DNA from: CATOSP01 sp965216155
Lineage (GTDB): Bacteria > Chloroflexota > Dehalococcoidia > Lucifugimonadales > UBA3495
DNA: 64,000 nt
Assembly (NCBI GenBank): GCA_965216155.1
Contig: CBDCFD010000007.1
Span: forward strand, 1,736,001 to 1,800,000
Reading direction: 5' to 3'
Below, piece after piece: positions 33,161-42,069 of the stretch. The notes beneath the pieces were generated by a model. It was not told the DNA's origin and did not search any database. It saw nothing but the letters and a program-made list of their open reading frames with translations. Position numbers and translations under genes: made by a program. Numbering within the stretch: position 1 is the first letter of the stretch; the number at the start of each line of letters is the position of its first letter.

Positions 33161-33472
33161 ATGGTCACCAGGCAGAAAGTACGAATAATTCTCAAGGCCT
33201 TCGATCACAAAATGCTCGATCTGTCTGCTGGCCAGATTGTGGAGACCGCAGAGAGGACGGGAGCCAGAATCGCGGGGCCGGTCCCGTTGCCGACTCATAT
33301 CCGGCGGTTCTGCGTTATCAGAAGCCCGCATGTGGACAAGGACTCGCGGGAGCATTTCGAGATACGCACCCACAAGCGGCTCATCGACATCCTGGAACCT
33401 ACGTCCAAGACTATCGACTCACTGACGCGGTTGAATCTGCCCGCGGGCGTCGATATTTCCATCAAGCTCTAG
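33161..33472 (+). CDS. rpsJ: Ribosomal protein S10
   Basis: A 103-residue protein starting MVTRQKVRIILKAFDHKMLD at 33161, directly behind a GGGGGGAA ribosome-binding site. The RRFCVIRSPHVDKDSREHFE segment is diagnostic of S10. A longer frame from 32861 runs back into fusA and is discarded. First gene of the S10 block. Confidence 0.96.
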   Translation: MVTRQKVRIILKAFDHKMLDLSAGQIVETAERTGARIAGPVPLPTHIRRFCVIRSPHVDKDSREHFEIRTHKRLIDILEPTSKTIDSLTRLNLPAGVDISIKL

Positions 33473-33502
33473 GGCTTGAATTTAAGGGAACTGGGGGAAC
33501 TC

Positions 33503-34117
33503 ATGCTCCGGGGCTTTTTGGGTAGAAAAATCGGTATGAGCCAGGTCTTCCGTGAAGACGGAAGGGTTGTGCCGGTCACGGTCATCGAAGCCGGTCCGTG
33601 CACCGTGACCCAGGTCAAGACCAGCGAAAGCGACGGCTACGAGGCCGTGCAATTGGGTTTCGGCCAGACCAAGAAGGCCAACAAACCCATGAGGGGCCAT
33701 CTCAAGAATGGCCAGCCCGTCCGGTACCTCAAGGAGGTCCAGGCCGACGACCCCAATGAGTTCGAGGTCGGCCAGACCCTCTCTGTGGACATATTCCAAG
33801 AAGGCGAGAAGATTGACGTTATCGGCCGGTCCAAGGGCCGGGGATTCGCCGGCACCATTAAACGCCACCGTTTTGGCGGCGGACCCAGGACCCACGGCCA
33901 GTCTGACCGTGCCCGGGCCCCCGGATCCATCGGCGGCGGCACCACCCCGGGCAAGGTGTTCAAGGGCATGAAAATGGCCGGGCATATGGGTAACGTGCGC
34001 ATCACCGCCAAGGGCCTGGAAATCGTCCGAATAGACACCGACCGGAACCTGCTTCTGGTCAAGGGCGGAGTGCCCGGCGGCCCCAATGGTCTCCTTCAAA
34101 TCCGGCGCGCAAAATAA
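33503..34117 (+). CDS. rplC: Ribosomal protein L3
   Basis: A 204-residue protein. The ATG at 33503 (MLRGFLGRKIGMSQVF) is preferred to the frame start at 33476, because GGGGGA lies just upstream and the conserved start is there. The glycine-rich loop around RFGGGPRTHGQSDRARAPGS is the part that reaches toward the peptidyl-transferase centre. Confidence 0.96.
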   Translation: MLRGFLGRKIGMSQVFREDGRVVPVTVIEAGPCTVTQVKTSESDGYEAVQLGFGQTKKANKPMRGHLKNGQPVRYLKEVQADDPNEFEVGQTLSVDIFQEGEKIDVIGRSKGRGFAGTIKRHRFGGGPRTHGQSDRARAPGSIGGGTTPGKVFKGMKMAGHMGNVRITAKGLEIVRIDTDRNLLLVKGGVPGGPNGLLQIRRAK

Positions 34118-34151
34118 TTCACTCTAGAAGAGTCCTGAAGGCATCTTAACT

Positions 34152-34844
34152 ATGGAAGTTCCTGTTAAAAACCAGCAAGGGCAAACGGTCGATACCGTGG
34201 ACCTGGACGACGCCGTGTTTTCCGTTCCCATGAATAATTCCCTCGTCCACCAGGCCCTGGTGATCTACCAGTCCAACAAGCGGCAAGGTACCCACGATAC
34301 CAAGACACGGGCCGAAGTTTCCGGCGGTGGGCGCAAGCCCTGGACCCAGAAGCACACCGGCCGGGCCCGCCAGGGCAGCATCCGGGCTCCCCAATGGCGT
34401 CATGGAGGGGTGGCCTTCGGACCCCATCCGCGCAGTTATCGCAAGGCTCTGCCGAAGCGGATGAGGCGCTTGGCCTTGAGGTGCATGCTGTCGGACAAGG
34501 CCAGGCGGAGTAAATTGGTGTGCCTCGATTCCATCGACGGAGTCGACGGCAAGACTAGGTCGATGGTCGGCCTGCTGGCCAATCTGGGCATCAACGGTCC
34601 CATTCTGTTGGTGACCAGGAACTCAGAGGACAACGTTGTTAAAGCAGCCCACAACCTTTCGAAGGTCTGGACTCTGCCAGTCAACCTCCTGAATGCTCAG
34701 CAGCTTTTGGAGCGCGAGACTGTGGTTATCACCCTCGATGCGGTCCGTTGGGCGGAGGAAACCCTGAAGACCGACGCTCACGGCAGGCGCGGGCGGAAGG
34801 CCGCCGCTCAGTCTTCCGGCGAGACCGGGGAACCGGGAGAATAG
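34152..34844 (+). CDS. rplD: Ribosomal protein L4
   Basis: A 230-residue L4, slightly long. The extended loop GGGRKPWTQKHTGRARQGSI lines the exit tunnel. The C-terminus carries a short low-complexity tail (HGRRGRKAAAQSSGETGEPGE) beyond the usual end. The rplW start follows the stop immediately. Confidence 0.95.
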   Translation: MEVPVKNQQGQTVDTVDLDDAVFSVPMNNSLVHQALVIYQSNKRQGTHDTKTRAEVSGGGRKPWTQKHTGRARQGSIRAPQWRHGGVAFGPHPRSYRKALPKRMRRLALRCMLSDKARRSKLVCLDSIDGVDGKTRSMVGLLANLGINGPILLVTRNSEDNVVKAAHNLSKVWTLPVNLLNAQQLLERETVVITLDAVRWAEETLKTDAHGRRGRKAAAQSSGETGEPGE

Positions 34845-35129
34845 ATGGAAATTCACAAGGTCTTGGTGAGGCCAACCATCACCGAAAAAAGCACCATCCT
34901 GCAGGAGTCCGGCAAGTACACTTTCCACGTCGCCCCGAAGGCCAACAAGGTGGAGGTAAGGCAGGCCGTGGAAACCAACTTCGGCGTAACGGTGCTCGAC
35001 GTCAACATCACCAAGCTCCACGGGAAACGAAAGCGCTACGGCGCCCGCTTCACCAAGCAACCCGATGTTAAGAAGGCCGTGGTCACGTTGAAGCCCGGGG
35101 ACCGGATCAACCTGATCGAAGGCCTCTAG
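34845..35129 (+). CDS. rplW: Ribosomal protein L23
   Basis: A 94-residue protein starting MEIHKVLVRPTITEKS, with YTFHVAPKANKVEVRQAVE and a basic loop after it. L23 sits at the tunnel exit, where it docks SRP and trigger factor. It begins directly after the rplD stop. Confidence 0.95.
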   Translation: MEIHKVLVRPTITEKSTILQESGKYTFHVAPKANKVEVRQAVETNFGVTVLDVNITKLHGKRKRYGARFTKQPDVKKAVVTLKPGDRINLIEGL

Positions 35130-35147
35130 CACCCGAGGACAGTCGCA

Positions 35148-35981
35148 ATGCCACTGAAAAACTTAAGGCCAATTACTCCGGGTACCCGGAACGCGGTGCG
35201 GCCCTCATTCGAGGAGATTACCGCCCGTAAGCCGGAAAAGCCGCTCTTGGAGTCCAAGTCCAGCCACGCGGGACGCAACAACCGGGGCCGGATTACCAGC
35301 CGCCACCGCGGCGGCGGGCCCAGGAGAATGTACCGCAAGATCGATTTCAAACGGTACAAGGACGGCGTACCTGGCCGGGTTGCCACCATCGAATACGACC
35401 CCAACCGGACTACCCGGATTGCGCTGATTCACTATATGGATGGTGAGAAGAGCTACATTCTGGCCCCTCTCGCCCTGTCCGTAGGTGATTGGGTGGAGTC
35501 AGGACCCCAGGCCGAGATCCACCCTGGGAATTGCCTCCCACTGCGCAACATCCCTACCGGTACTGTGGTCCACAACCTGGAGTTGACTCCGCAACGCGGC
35601 GGACAATTGGTCCGCAGCGCCGGCTCCGGAGCTCAGGTGCTTTCCCGCGAAGGCGAATACGTGCTCATCAGGCTTCCGTCGGGTGAGATGCGGCGGGTAC
35701 TGCTCAATTGCAGGGCCAGCGTGGGGCAACTATCCAACCCGGACCATAAGAACGAGAGCCTGGGCAAGGCTGGCGCAAGCCGCCACCTGGGAAGGCGCCC
35801 CCACGTACGCGGGGTGGCGATGAACCCGGTGGACCACCCCCACGGCGGCGGCGAAGGCCGCTCTCCCATTGGGATGCCAGGCCCCAAGTCGCCCACCGGC
35901 AAGCCCACGCTGGGGCACAAGACCAGGCAGAAGAACAAGGCAAGCAGCAGATTTATTGTACGGAGGGGCAGGAGACGGTAG
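35148..35981 (+). CDS. rplB: Ribosomal protein L2
   Basis: A 277-residue protein of normal length. GRNNRGRITSRHRGGG in the N-terminal half, and the C-terminal RGVAMNPVDHPHGGGEGR with the conserved histidine near the peptidyl-transferase centre, are diagnostic. Confidence 0.96.
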   Translation: MPLKNLRPITPGTRNAVRPSFEEITARKPEKPLLESKSSHAGRNNRGRITSRHRGGGPRRMYRKIDFKRYKDGVPGRVATIEYDPNRTTRIALIHYMDGEKSYILAPLALSVGDWVESGPQAEIHPGNCLPLRNIPTGTVVHNLELTPQRGGQLVRSAGSGAQVLSREGEYVLIRLPSGEMRRVLLNCRASVGQLSNPDHKNESLGKAGASRHLGRRPHVRGVAMNPVDHPHGGGEGRSPIGMPGPKSPTGKPTLGHKTRQKNKASSRFIVRRGRRR

Positions 35982-35982
35982 A

Positions 35983-36267
35983 ATGTCGCGCTCAATCAAG
36001 AAGGGTCCCTATGTTCATCCCAAGTTAATGAAGAAGGTGGAAGCCCTCCAGCGCTCGGGCGCGAGGACGGTGATCCGCACATGGTCACGGGCGTCGATGA
36101 TTATGCCGGACATGGTTGGATTGACAATCGGTGTCCATGACGGACGCCGTCACGTGCCGGTCTTCGTTACCGAGAACATGGTGGGGCACCGCCTTGGCGA
36201 GTTTTCCCCGACGCGCACCTACCGGGGCCACGTCAGCCGGTCCGAGCGCTCCAGCCGAATGAGGTAA
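35983..36267 (+). CDS. rpsS: Ribosomal protein S19
   Basis: A 94-residue protein beginning MSRSIKKGPYVHPKL. The ATG at 35983 begins two bases after the rplB stop; the frame open from 35869 overlaps rplB and is discarded. SRASMIMPDMVGLTIGVHDG and GHRLGEFSPTR are typical of S19. Confidence 0.95.
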   Translation: MSRSIKKGPYVHPKLMKKVEALQRSGARTVIRTWSRASMIMPDMVGLTIGVHDGRRHVPVFVTENMVGHRLGEFSPTRTYRGHVSRSERSSRMR

Positions 36268-36271
36268 TCAC

Positions 36272-36619
36272 GTGCCACCAGTAAGAGCAATGGCCAAACA
36301 AATCGGAGCATCCCAGAAGCGGCTAAAGCCGATTCTGGACTTGGTGCGCGGCAATTCGGTGGAGGACGCCCTGAACACCCTTAGCTTGCTACCCTCCCCC
36401 TGGGCGAAGACGGTAGCAAAAGTGGTCGAATCAGCGGCGGCCAATGCCGAAAACAATATGTTCATGACCAGGGACGACCTGCGGATAGTCCGCATCACGG
36501 CAGACCGGGCTAAGCCCCAAAAGCGGTTCCGGCCAAGGGCCAGAGGCCGTATAGGACGGATTACCAAGAGGGCCAGCCACATCATAGTGGTCGTCGACGA
36601 CATGCAAGAGGAGTTCTAG
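36272..36619 (+). CDS. rplV: Ribosomal protein L22
   Basis: A 115-residue protein from a GTG start, four bases after the rpsS stop. QKRLKPILDLVRG and the tunnel-reaching beta-hairpin ending RARGRIGRITKRASHI fit L22, the macrolide-contacting tunnel protein. Confidence 0.95.
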   Translation: MPPVRAMAKQIGASQKRLKPILDLVRGNSVEDALNTLSLLPSPWAKTVAKVVESAAANAENNMFMTRDDLRIVRITADRAKPQKRFRPRARGRIGRITKRASHIIVVVDDMQEEF

Positions 36620-36622
36620 CTC

Positions 36623-37363
36623 ATGGGCCATAAAACCCATCCATACGGGTTCCGGCTCGGCGTTATCAAGGACTGGAAAGCCCATTGGTTCGCCCCCAGC
36701 GCGGCCAGCTACCGGACTCTGGTGCTGGAAGACCTGAAGTTACGGGAGAGTATCCGGCAGGAGTACCGGGCCTTTGCCGACGCGGGAATTGCCCGCGTAG
36801 AAATCGACCGAGGCGCTCAAGACGGGGTTATCAACATCCATTCGGCACGTCCGGGAATTCTGATTGGGCGGGACGGCGAGCGGGTGAAGAACCTGAGAAC
36901 CAAGCTGGAAGCGATAACCAAACGCCGGGTCCAGCTAAACATCATCGAGATCGACCAGCCCGAGATCAACGCCTACCTGGTCGCACGGAACATCGCCGAC
37001 CAGCTAGAGCGGCGGGTTGCCTACCGCCGGGCAATGCGCCAGGCGGCCCAGCGGGCCATGCAGGGCGGCGCCAAGGGCATCAAATTGGTGGTTAAAGGCC
37101 GTATCTCCGGCTCAGAAATAGCCCGGGTAGAGAAACTGATGATGGGTCAGGTGCCGCTCCACACTTTGCGGGCGGACATTGACTATGCGTTGGCCGAAGC
37201 TCACACCGTCATGGGGCGCGTGGGCGTGAAAGCCTGGGTTTACCACGGCGACATCCTTCCGCCTCCGCCAGAGGAAGTGGAAGAGCTGGAAGACATCGAA
37301 GTCACCGTTCAGGCCGACGGTGAAGACCCGGAGTTGGAGTTCCTGAACGAAGCCGACATTTAG
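36623..37363 (+). CDS. rpsC: Ribosomal protein S3
   Basis: A 246-residue protein. MGHKTHPYGFRLGVIKDW, the KH-domain GRDGERVKNLRTKLE and the helicase-associated RRAMRQAAQRAMQGGAKG are clear. The C-terminus bears an acidic tail of about 25 residues (PPPPEEVEELEDIEVTVQAD and on), longer than in model bacteria. Confidence 0.95.
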   Translation: MGHKTHPYGFRLGVIKDWKAHWFAPSAASYRTLVLEDLKLRESIRQEYRAFADAGIARVEIDRGAQDGVINIHSARPGILIGRDGERVKNLRTKLEAITKRRVQLNIIEIDQPEINAYLVARNIADQLERRVAYRRAMRQAAQRAMQGGAKGIKLVVKGRISGSEIARVEKLMMGQVPLHTLRADIDYALAEAHTVMGRVGVKAWVYHGDILPPPPEEVEELEDIEVTVQADGEDPELEFLNEADI

Positions 37364-37386
37364 CAGGACCGTCCCAGGAGAACCGC

Positions 37387-37812
37387 ATGTTGCAACCCAA
37401 GCGCAGCAAATATAGAAAAGTTTTCCGTGGCCGCCGCAAAGGCCCGGCGACCAGCGGGAATCAGGTGGATTTCGGCGAGTTTGGCCTGAAAGCCATGGCC
37501 GCCGATTGGATCACCGCCAGGCAGATCGAGGCGGCTCGCGTCGCCGTGACTCGCCACCTCCGCAGAGGCGGGCAAGTCTGGATCCGGGTGTTCCCGGACA
37601 AGTCTGTCAGCAAGAAACCCGCAGAGGTCCGCATGGGAGGCGGTAAGGCCGCCGTGGACCATTGGGTAGCTGTCGTCAAGCCGGGACGGGTCATGTTTGA
37701 GGTCGCCGGAGTTGGCGCGGAGGAAGCCAAGGAAGCCCTTCGGCTGGCTTCGCATAAGCTGCCCATTCCCACCAAGATTGTCAGCCGGGCCCAGATGGGC
37801 GAATCGGCCTAG
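37387..37812 (+). CDS. rplP: Ribosomal protein L16
   Basis: A 141-residue protein starting MLQPKRSKYRKVFRGRRKGP. The conserved RMGGGKAAVDHWVAVVKPG follows the central basic segment. L16 helps position A-site tRNA. Confidence 0.95.
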   Translation: MLQPKRSKYRKVFRGRRKGPATSGNQVDFGEFGLKAMAADWITARQIEAARVAVTRHLRRGGQVWIRVFPDKSVSKKPAEVRMGGGKAAVDHWVAVVKPGRVMFEVAGVGAEEAKEALRLASHKLPIPTKIVSRAQMGESA

Positions 37813-37832
37813 CAACGTAGAGACGTAACGCC

Positions 37833-38030
37833 ATGATGATTCACGAAATTCGGAGTTTGACCGACGATCAGCTTCGCGAAGAGCTGGTCAAGACGCAACG
37901 GGAGCTGATGAACCTGCGTTTCCGCGCCGCCACCAATCAGTTGCCCGATTCCAATCAGCCCAAGGTCGTGCGCAGGTCCATTGCCAGGCTGCTCACGGTC
38001 ACACGGGAACGGGAATTGGTGGAGGGATAG
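37833..38030 (+). CDS. rpmC: Ribosomal protein L29
   Basis: A 65-residue helical-hairpin protein (HEIRSLTDDQLREELVKTQ, LMNLRF). Two adjacent ATG codons are possible starts. It lies in the standard rplP-rpmC-rpsQ order. Confidence 0.93.
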   Translation: MMIHEIRSLTDDQLREELVKTQRELMNLRFRAATNQLPDSNQPKVVRRSIARLLTVTRERELVEG

Positions 38031-38033
38031 GTT

Positions 38034-38411
38034 TTGGCTAAAGAGAAGCGAAAGGTCCGCGTTGGCTCGGTTGTGCGGACCAAGATGGACAAGACCGCAG
38101 TAGTCGAGATGGTCTGGAAACAGCGAAACCGGCTATACCGCAAGCAGGTGCGCCGTGTGGCCCGTTTCGTGGTGCATGACCCCCTCAACCAGTGCAAGTT
38201 GGGGGACCTGGTACGCATCCAGGAGACCCGGCCGATCTCCAAGTCCAAGCACTGGCGGTTGTTGGGGATCCTGGAACGGCGGGAAGTTGCCGAGGTGCGC
38301 CCCATCGAATTGGAAGCGGACGCCCAGGCCATCGACGATACAGAGGTCGAAGAAGAGGTACTGGACCTTCTTGATGAAGACCAGGACAACGAATCAGAGG
38401 ACGACGAGTAG
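38034..38411 (+). CDS. rpsQ: Ribosomal protein S17 with acidic C-terminal tail
   Basis: The first about 85 residues are ordinary S17 (VRVGSVVRTKMDKTAVVEM, GDLVRIQETRPISKSKHW). After them comes an extra acidic tail of about 35 residues (IDDTEVEEEVLDLLDEDQDN and more), giving 125 residues instead of about 85. A TTG start follows the rpmC stop closely. Confidence 0.93.
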   Translation: MAKEKRKVRVGSVVRTKMDKTAVVEMVWKQRNRLYRKQVRRVARFVVHDPLNQCKLGDLVRIQETRPISKSKHWRLLGILERREVAEVRPIELEADAQAIDDTEVEEEVLDLLDEDQDNESEDDE

Positions 38412-38422
38412 GATTACTAGGT

Positions 38423-38791
38423 ATGATCCAGACCTATACCCGGTTAACGGTAGCAGACAATAGCGGGGCCAAGGTAATCCGCCTGATCAATGTCCCCGGA
38501 AGCGGGCGGCGAAAGTTCGCCAGCCTGGGTGACATCGTGGTGTGCAACGTGCGCGAGGCGGCGCCCAACTCTCCGGTACGCAAAGGAGACGTGGTCAAGG
38601 CGGTGATCATCCGCCAGGCTCACCAGTATGGCCGCCCCGACGGCACATTTATCAGCTTCGACGACAACGCCGCCGTGCTGATTTTGGACAATCAGCTTCC
38701 CAGGGGGACCCGCATCTTCGGACCTGTGGCCAGAGAACTGCGGGACCGGGGATTCATGCGGATAATATCCCTGGCTTCGGAGGTGGTATAA
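38423..38791 (+). CDS. rplN: Ribosomal protein L14
   Basis: A 122-residue protein of exact family length. MIQTYTRLTVADNSGAKVI and the end GFMRIISLASEVV are diagnostic. The stop TAA shares one base with the ATG of rplX. Confidence 0.96.
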   Translation: MIQTYTRLTVADNSGAKVIRLINVPGSGRRKFASLGDIVVCNVREAAPNSPVRKGDVVKAVIIRQAHQYGRPDGTFISFDDNAAVLILDNQLPRGTRIFGPVARELRDRGFMRIISLASEVV

Positions 38792-39111
38792 TGCGAATCC
38801 GAAGCGGCGACACCGTCCTGGTAATTGCCGGTAAAGAGAAAGGCAAGACGGGCCGGGTGGAACGCCAGTTGACCAAGAGCGATAGGGTGGTGGTGGAGGG
38901 CGTGAACCTCGTCACCCGGCATATTAAGCCACGGCCCGGCGTAAGACAGTCGGGACGTATTCAATCCGAAGCCCCCATTCACGCTTCAAACGTGGTGCTC
39001 GTTTGCAACAAGTGCAACCGCCCCGTCAGGGCCAGGGTGGTTACCCTGGAGACCGGCGCAAGGGTGCGCGGTTGCCCCAAATGCGAGGAAGTGATCGACG
39101 ATGCCCGATGA
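38791..39111 (+). CDS. rplX: Ribosomal protein L24
   Basis: A 106-residue protein with the KOW motif at its start (MRIRSGDTVLVIAGKEKGKT) and a C-terminal zinc-ribbon-like pair CNKC...CPKC. It overlaps rplN by one base and rplE by 11 bases. Confidence 0.95.
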   Translation: MRIRSGDTVLVIAGKEKGKTGRVERQLTKSDRVVVEGVNLVTRHIKPRPGVRQSGRIQSEAPIHASNVVLVCNKCNRPVRARVVTLETGARVRGCPKCEEVIDDAR

Positions 39112-39850
39112 TGAACAGGCACAGGCCAACTCCGAGGAGGCGCCCTCTGAGGAGGTAACCCCAGAGAGCGCGGCGCAGCAGACCGGTGGCGCTTCCGAGG
39201 AGGCTCCAGCCTCTGCGCAACGCAGGTCTGGCCGCCGGGAGCGAGCCGGTAGAGGTCAACGTGGCGGCGGAACAGCCGAGGCGCCCGCCGACGAAACGCC
39301 TCCCCCTCCCCGGCTTCTGGATATGTACCGGAACGAGATCGTTCCTACCATCATGCGCGAGTTCGAACTGACTAACCCCATGCAAGTGCCGCGCATCCAG
39401 AAAATATCGGTCAATATCGGGTTGGGCGAGGCACTGACCAACGGCCGCGCAATGGAGGCCGCCACCCGGGACCTGGCTACCATCACCGGTCAAAAGCCGA
39501 TCATCACCCGGGCCCGCAAGTCAATCGCCGGGTTCAAGGTACGCGAGGGCAATCCCATCGGTACTTGCGTAACCCTGCGCGGTGCCCGGATGTACCATTT
39601 TCTGGACCGGTTGATCAACATGTCCCTCCCTCGTATTCGAGACTTTCGGGGAATCCCCCGCCGGGGATTCGACGGGCGGGGGAATTTCTCCATCGGGATC
39701 AGAGAACAGATCATTTTCCCGGAGATCGACTATAACCAGATCGACAGACTCCGGGGTATGCAGGTCACCATTGCGACCACGGCTCCCGACGACCGCCTCG
39801 CGGTCCGCCTGCTGGAGCTTTACGGGATGCCATTCGTGCGCGAGGCGTAG
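39101..39850 (+). CDS. rplE: Ribosomal protein L5 with a 70-residue N-terminal extension
   Basis: Residues about 71-249 are normal L5 (LDMYRNEIVPTIMREF, QVPRIQKISVNIGLGEA). The first about 70 residues are extra: an acidic, Ala/Glu-rich half and then an Arg/Gly-rich half (RRSGRRERAGRGQRGGG). The ATG at 39101 overlaps rplX by 11 bases. An internal Met at residue 75 would cut off the conserved first helix, so the long form is preferred. Confidence 0.92.
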   Translation: MPDDEQAQANSEEAPSEEVTPESAAQQTGGASEEAPASAQRRSGRRERAGRGQRGGGTAEAPADETPPPPRLLDMYRNEIVPTIMREFELTNPMQVPRIQKISVNIGLGEALTNGRAMEAATRDLATITGQKPIITRARKSIAGFKVREGNPIGTCVTLRGARMYHFLDRLINMSLPRIRDFRGIPRRGFDGRGNFSIGIREQIIFPEIDYNQIDRLRGMQVTIATTAPDDRLAVRLLELYGMPFVREA

Positions 39851-39880
39851 CCGCCGCGTCCGTAGATCAGAGGAGACATT

Positions 39881-40066
39881 TTGGCCAAGACCTCCAAAGT
39901 ACAAAAATGGCTTAGAGAGCCCAAGTTTCCTGGCCGCTGGCACAGCCGGTGCAATCGCTGCACTCGGCCCCGGGCATATATTCGCTACTTCGGCATCTGC
40001 CGGATATGTTTCCGGGAGTTGGCCCTCAGTGGCGAGTTGCCTGGAGTTCGTAAGGCGAGCTGGTAG
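39881..40066 (+). CDS. rpsZ: Ribosomal protein S14, zinc-binding type Z
   Basis: A 61-residue short S14 with CNRC...CRIC zinc ligands, starting at TTG behind AGGAG. The C-terminus GELPGVRKASW is typical. The zinc-containing form is kept as the only S14 in the window. Confidence 0.95.
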   Translation: MAKTSKVQKWLREPKFPGRWHSRCNRCTRPRAYIRYFGICRICFRELALSGELPGVRKASW

Positions 40067-40087
40067 TAGACCAGGGGGGAGAAGACA

Positions 40088-40486
40088 GTGCCGGTTACCG
40101 ATCCAGTGGCGGATATGCTCACAAGGATTCGAAACGCCATTCAGGTGCGCCATGAGTCCGTGATGATGCCTCATTCCAAGATGAAGCTGGCGATTGCCAG
40201 GATACTCAAGGAGGAAGGGTTCATACGGGACTTCGACCACCCCAGGGGGCAGGTCCGCCCTACGCTGCGGATACATCTGTCTTACCGCGAGCGCCGCGAG
40301 CCGGTCATCAGCGGCCTCAAGCGCGTTAGCAAACCCGGCCTCAGAGTGTACGTGGGGAAGGGTGAGATACCCAGGGTCTACGGAGGTCTTGGAGTCGCCA
40401 TTCTGTCGACGCCCGAAGGCGTGATGGCGGGCCGTCAGGCCTGGCGCCGGGGCATCGGAGGGGAGTTGCTCTGTTATGTCTGGTAA
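40088..40486 (+). CDS. rpsH: Ribosomal protein S8
   Basis: A 132-residue protein from a GTG start: DPVADMLTRIRNA, then a C-terminal core with VYGGLGVAILSTPEGVM. It overlaps the start of rplF by 11 bases. Confidence 0.95.
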   Translation: MPVTDPVADMLTRIRNAIQVRHESVMMPHSKMKLAIARILKEEGFIRDFDHPRGQVRPTLRIHLSYRERREPVISGLKRVSKPGLRVYVGKGEIPRVYGGLGVAILSTPEGVMAGRQAWRRGIGGELLCYVW

Positions 40487-41066
40487 TGGAACGGAAAACG
40501 GAGAGAAATCGGGGCGGACCCTATCCCGCATCGGACGCAAGTCCATCCCCATACCCCAGGGAGTGGAAGTAGAAGTCAAGTACGGAGAGGTGGTGGTGAC
40601 GGGTCCCCGGGGGACCGTCACCCAGAATTACCACCCCGAAGTCAAGGTAGCAGTTGAAGATGGAGCGGTGGTAGTAGAGCGGTTGTCGGAGCGCAAGTTC
40701 CACCATGCCCTGCACGGACTGACCCGCAGTCTCATCTTCAACGCCGTGGTAGGCGTCACCGACGGGTACACCAGGACTATGGAGTTGATGGGCGTCGGTT
40801 ACCGCGTCCTACAGGCCAACGACGGCATTGTGCTTAATGTTGGTTACTCCCACCCGGTAGAACTTCATCCTCCCGACGGGGTCACCATGGAGGTTGAGGG
40901 CAATAACCGGGTCCACGTTAGGGGCATCGACAAACAGAAGGTCGGACAGATGGCGGCCAAGATACGCAAGGTCCGGCCACCAAACGCATACAAGGAGAAG
41001 GGCATCAGGTACCAGGGTGAGGTCCTTCACTACAAGCCTGGCAAGGCAGCGGCGCGCAAAGCCTAG
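40476..41066 (+). CDS. rplF: Ribosomal protein L6
   Basis: A 196-residue protein. About 16 extra N-terminal residues (MSGNGTENGEKSGRTL) precede the conserved SRIGRKSIPIPQGVEVEV. The C-terminal IRKVRPPNAYKEKGIRY is diagnostic of L6. Confidence 0.95.
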   Translation: MSGNGTENGEKSGRTLSRIGRKSIPIPQGVEVEVKYGEVVVTGPRGTVTQNYHPEVKVAVEDGAVVVERLSERKFHHALHGLTRSLIFNAVVGVTDGYTRTMELMGVGYRVLQANDGIVLNVGYSHPVELHPPDGVTMEVEGNNRVHVRGIDKQKVGQMAAKIRKVRPPNAYKEKGIRYQGEVLHYKPGKAAARKA

Positions 41067-41105
41067 CCCGCCAGTAATTGAGAAGTTTATCGAGAGGGCT
41101 CTGCT

Positions 41106-41474
41106 TTGCCTAAGGACAAGAACTCAAGAAGATTAAGGATAGTCAGGCATGCGAGGGTGCGGGCCAAGGTCTTCGGTACGGAGGAACGGCCTCGCCTGTG
41201 CGTGTTCCGCAGCTCGCGGCATATTTACTGCCAGGTGATCGACGACACCAAGGGACAGACTCTGGTCTCCGCCTCCAGCATGGAAGACCTTGGCGAGGAC
41301 AAGAAGCTCGAAGGTCCCAAGACGTCGGTATCAGCGGTAGTCGGAAAACGGATCGCGGACCGGGCCCTGGCCCTGGGAATAAACCAGGTGGTGTTCGACC
41401 GGGGCGGTTACAAGTATCACGGCAGGGTCAAGGCCTTAGCCGAGGCCAGCCGCGAGGGCGGGCTCAGTTTCTAA
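41106..41474 (+). CDS. rplR: Ribosomal protein L18
   Basis: A 122-residue 5S-rRNA-binding protein from a TTG start. RPRLCVFRSSRHIYCQVIDD and the terminal FDRGGYKYHGRVKALAEASR are characteristic. Confidence 0.95.
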   Translation: MPKDKNSRRLRIVRHARVRAKVFGTEERPRLCVFRSSRHIYCQVIDDTKGQTLVSASSMEDLGEDKKLEGPKTSVSAVVGKRIADRALALGINQVVFDRGGYKYHGRVKALAEASREGGLSF

Positions 41475-41533
41475 TGACGGCGGACATAGGGTTCACCGGA
41501 CCGCTGGTCCAATGAGAAAGGTATAGACGCTTT

Positions 41534-42064
41534 ATGGTTTTCGCGCGTGACCGGGGCAGACCAAACAGGCAAAGAGAAGAAGATACCGGGGGTATGCAGG
41601 AGAGGGTGGTTTTCACCCGCCGCATTTCCAAGGTGGTAAAGGGTGGTAGACGTCTCCGGTTCAATGCCTTGGTGGTGGTTGGAGATGGCGGCGGACAGGT
41701 CGGAGCGGGTTTGGGCAAGGCCCTGGTGATTCCCGACGCGGTCCGTAAAGGCAATGCCATCGGCCGTAGAAATATGGTGACCATTCCGATCAAGGGCAGC
41801 ACCATACCCCACCAGATTACGGTCAAGAAGGGCGCCACCATTGTGATCCTCAAGCCGGCCCGCGAAGGCACAGGAATTATCGCCGCCGGCGGGATGAGGG
41901 CTATGCTTGAGTTGGGGGGCGTGCGGGACGTTGTGGGCAAGTCACTGGGGTCTCGCAACCCGATCAACATCGTATACGCTACGCTTGAAGCATTGCGTCA
42001 GCTTAGAGACCCGGAGGTAGAAGTGGCCCGCCGCCTAGCCCGCGCGACAGGACGGACCGCCTGA
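41534..42064 (+). CDS. rpsE: Ribosomal protein S5
   Basis: A 176-residue protein with VVVGDGGGQVGAGLGKA and the C-terminal GSRNPINIVYATLEAL. The fidelity-related S4 interface is intact. Confidence 0.95.
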   Translation: MVFARDRGRPNRQREEDTGGMQERVVFTRRISKVVKGGRRLRFNALVVVGDGGGQVGAGLGKALVIPDAVRKGNAIGRRNMVTIPIKGSTIPHQITVKKGATIVILKPAREGTGIIAAGGMRAMLELGGVRDVVGKSLGSRNPINIVYATLEALRQLRDPEVEVARRLARATGRTA

Positions 42065-42069
42065 TAATC

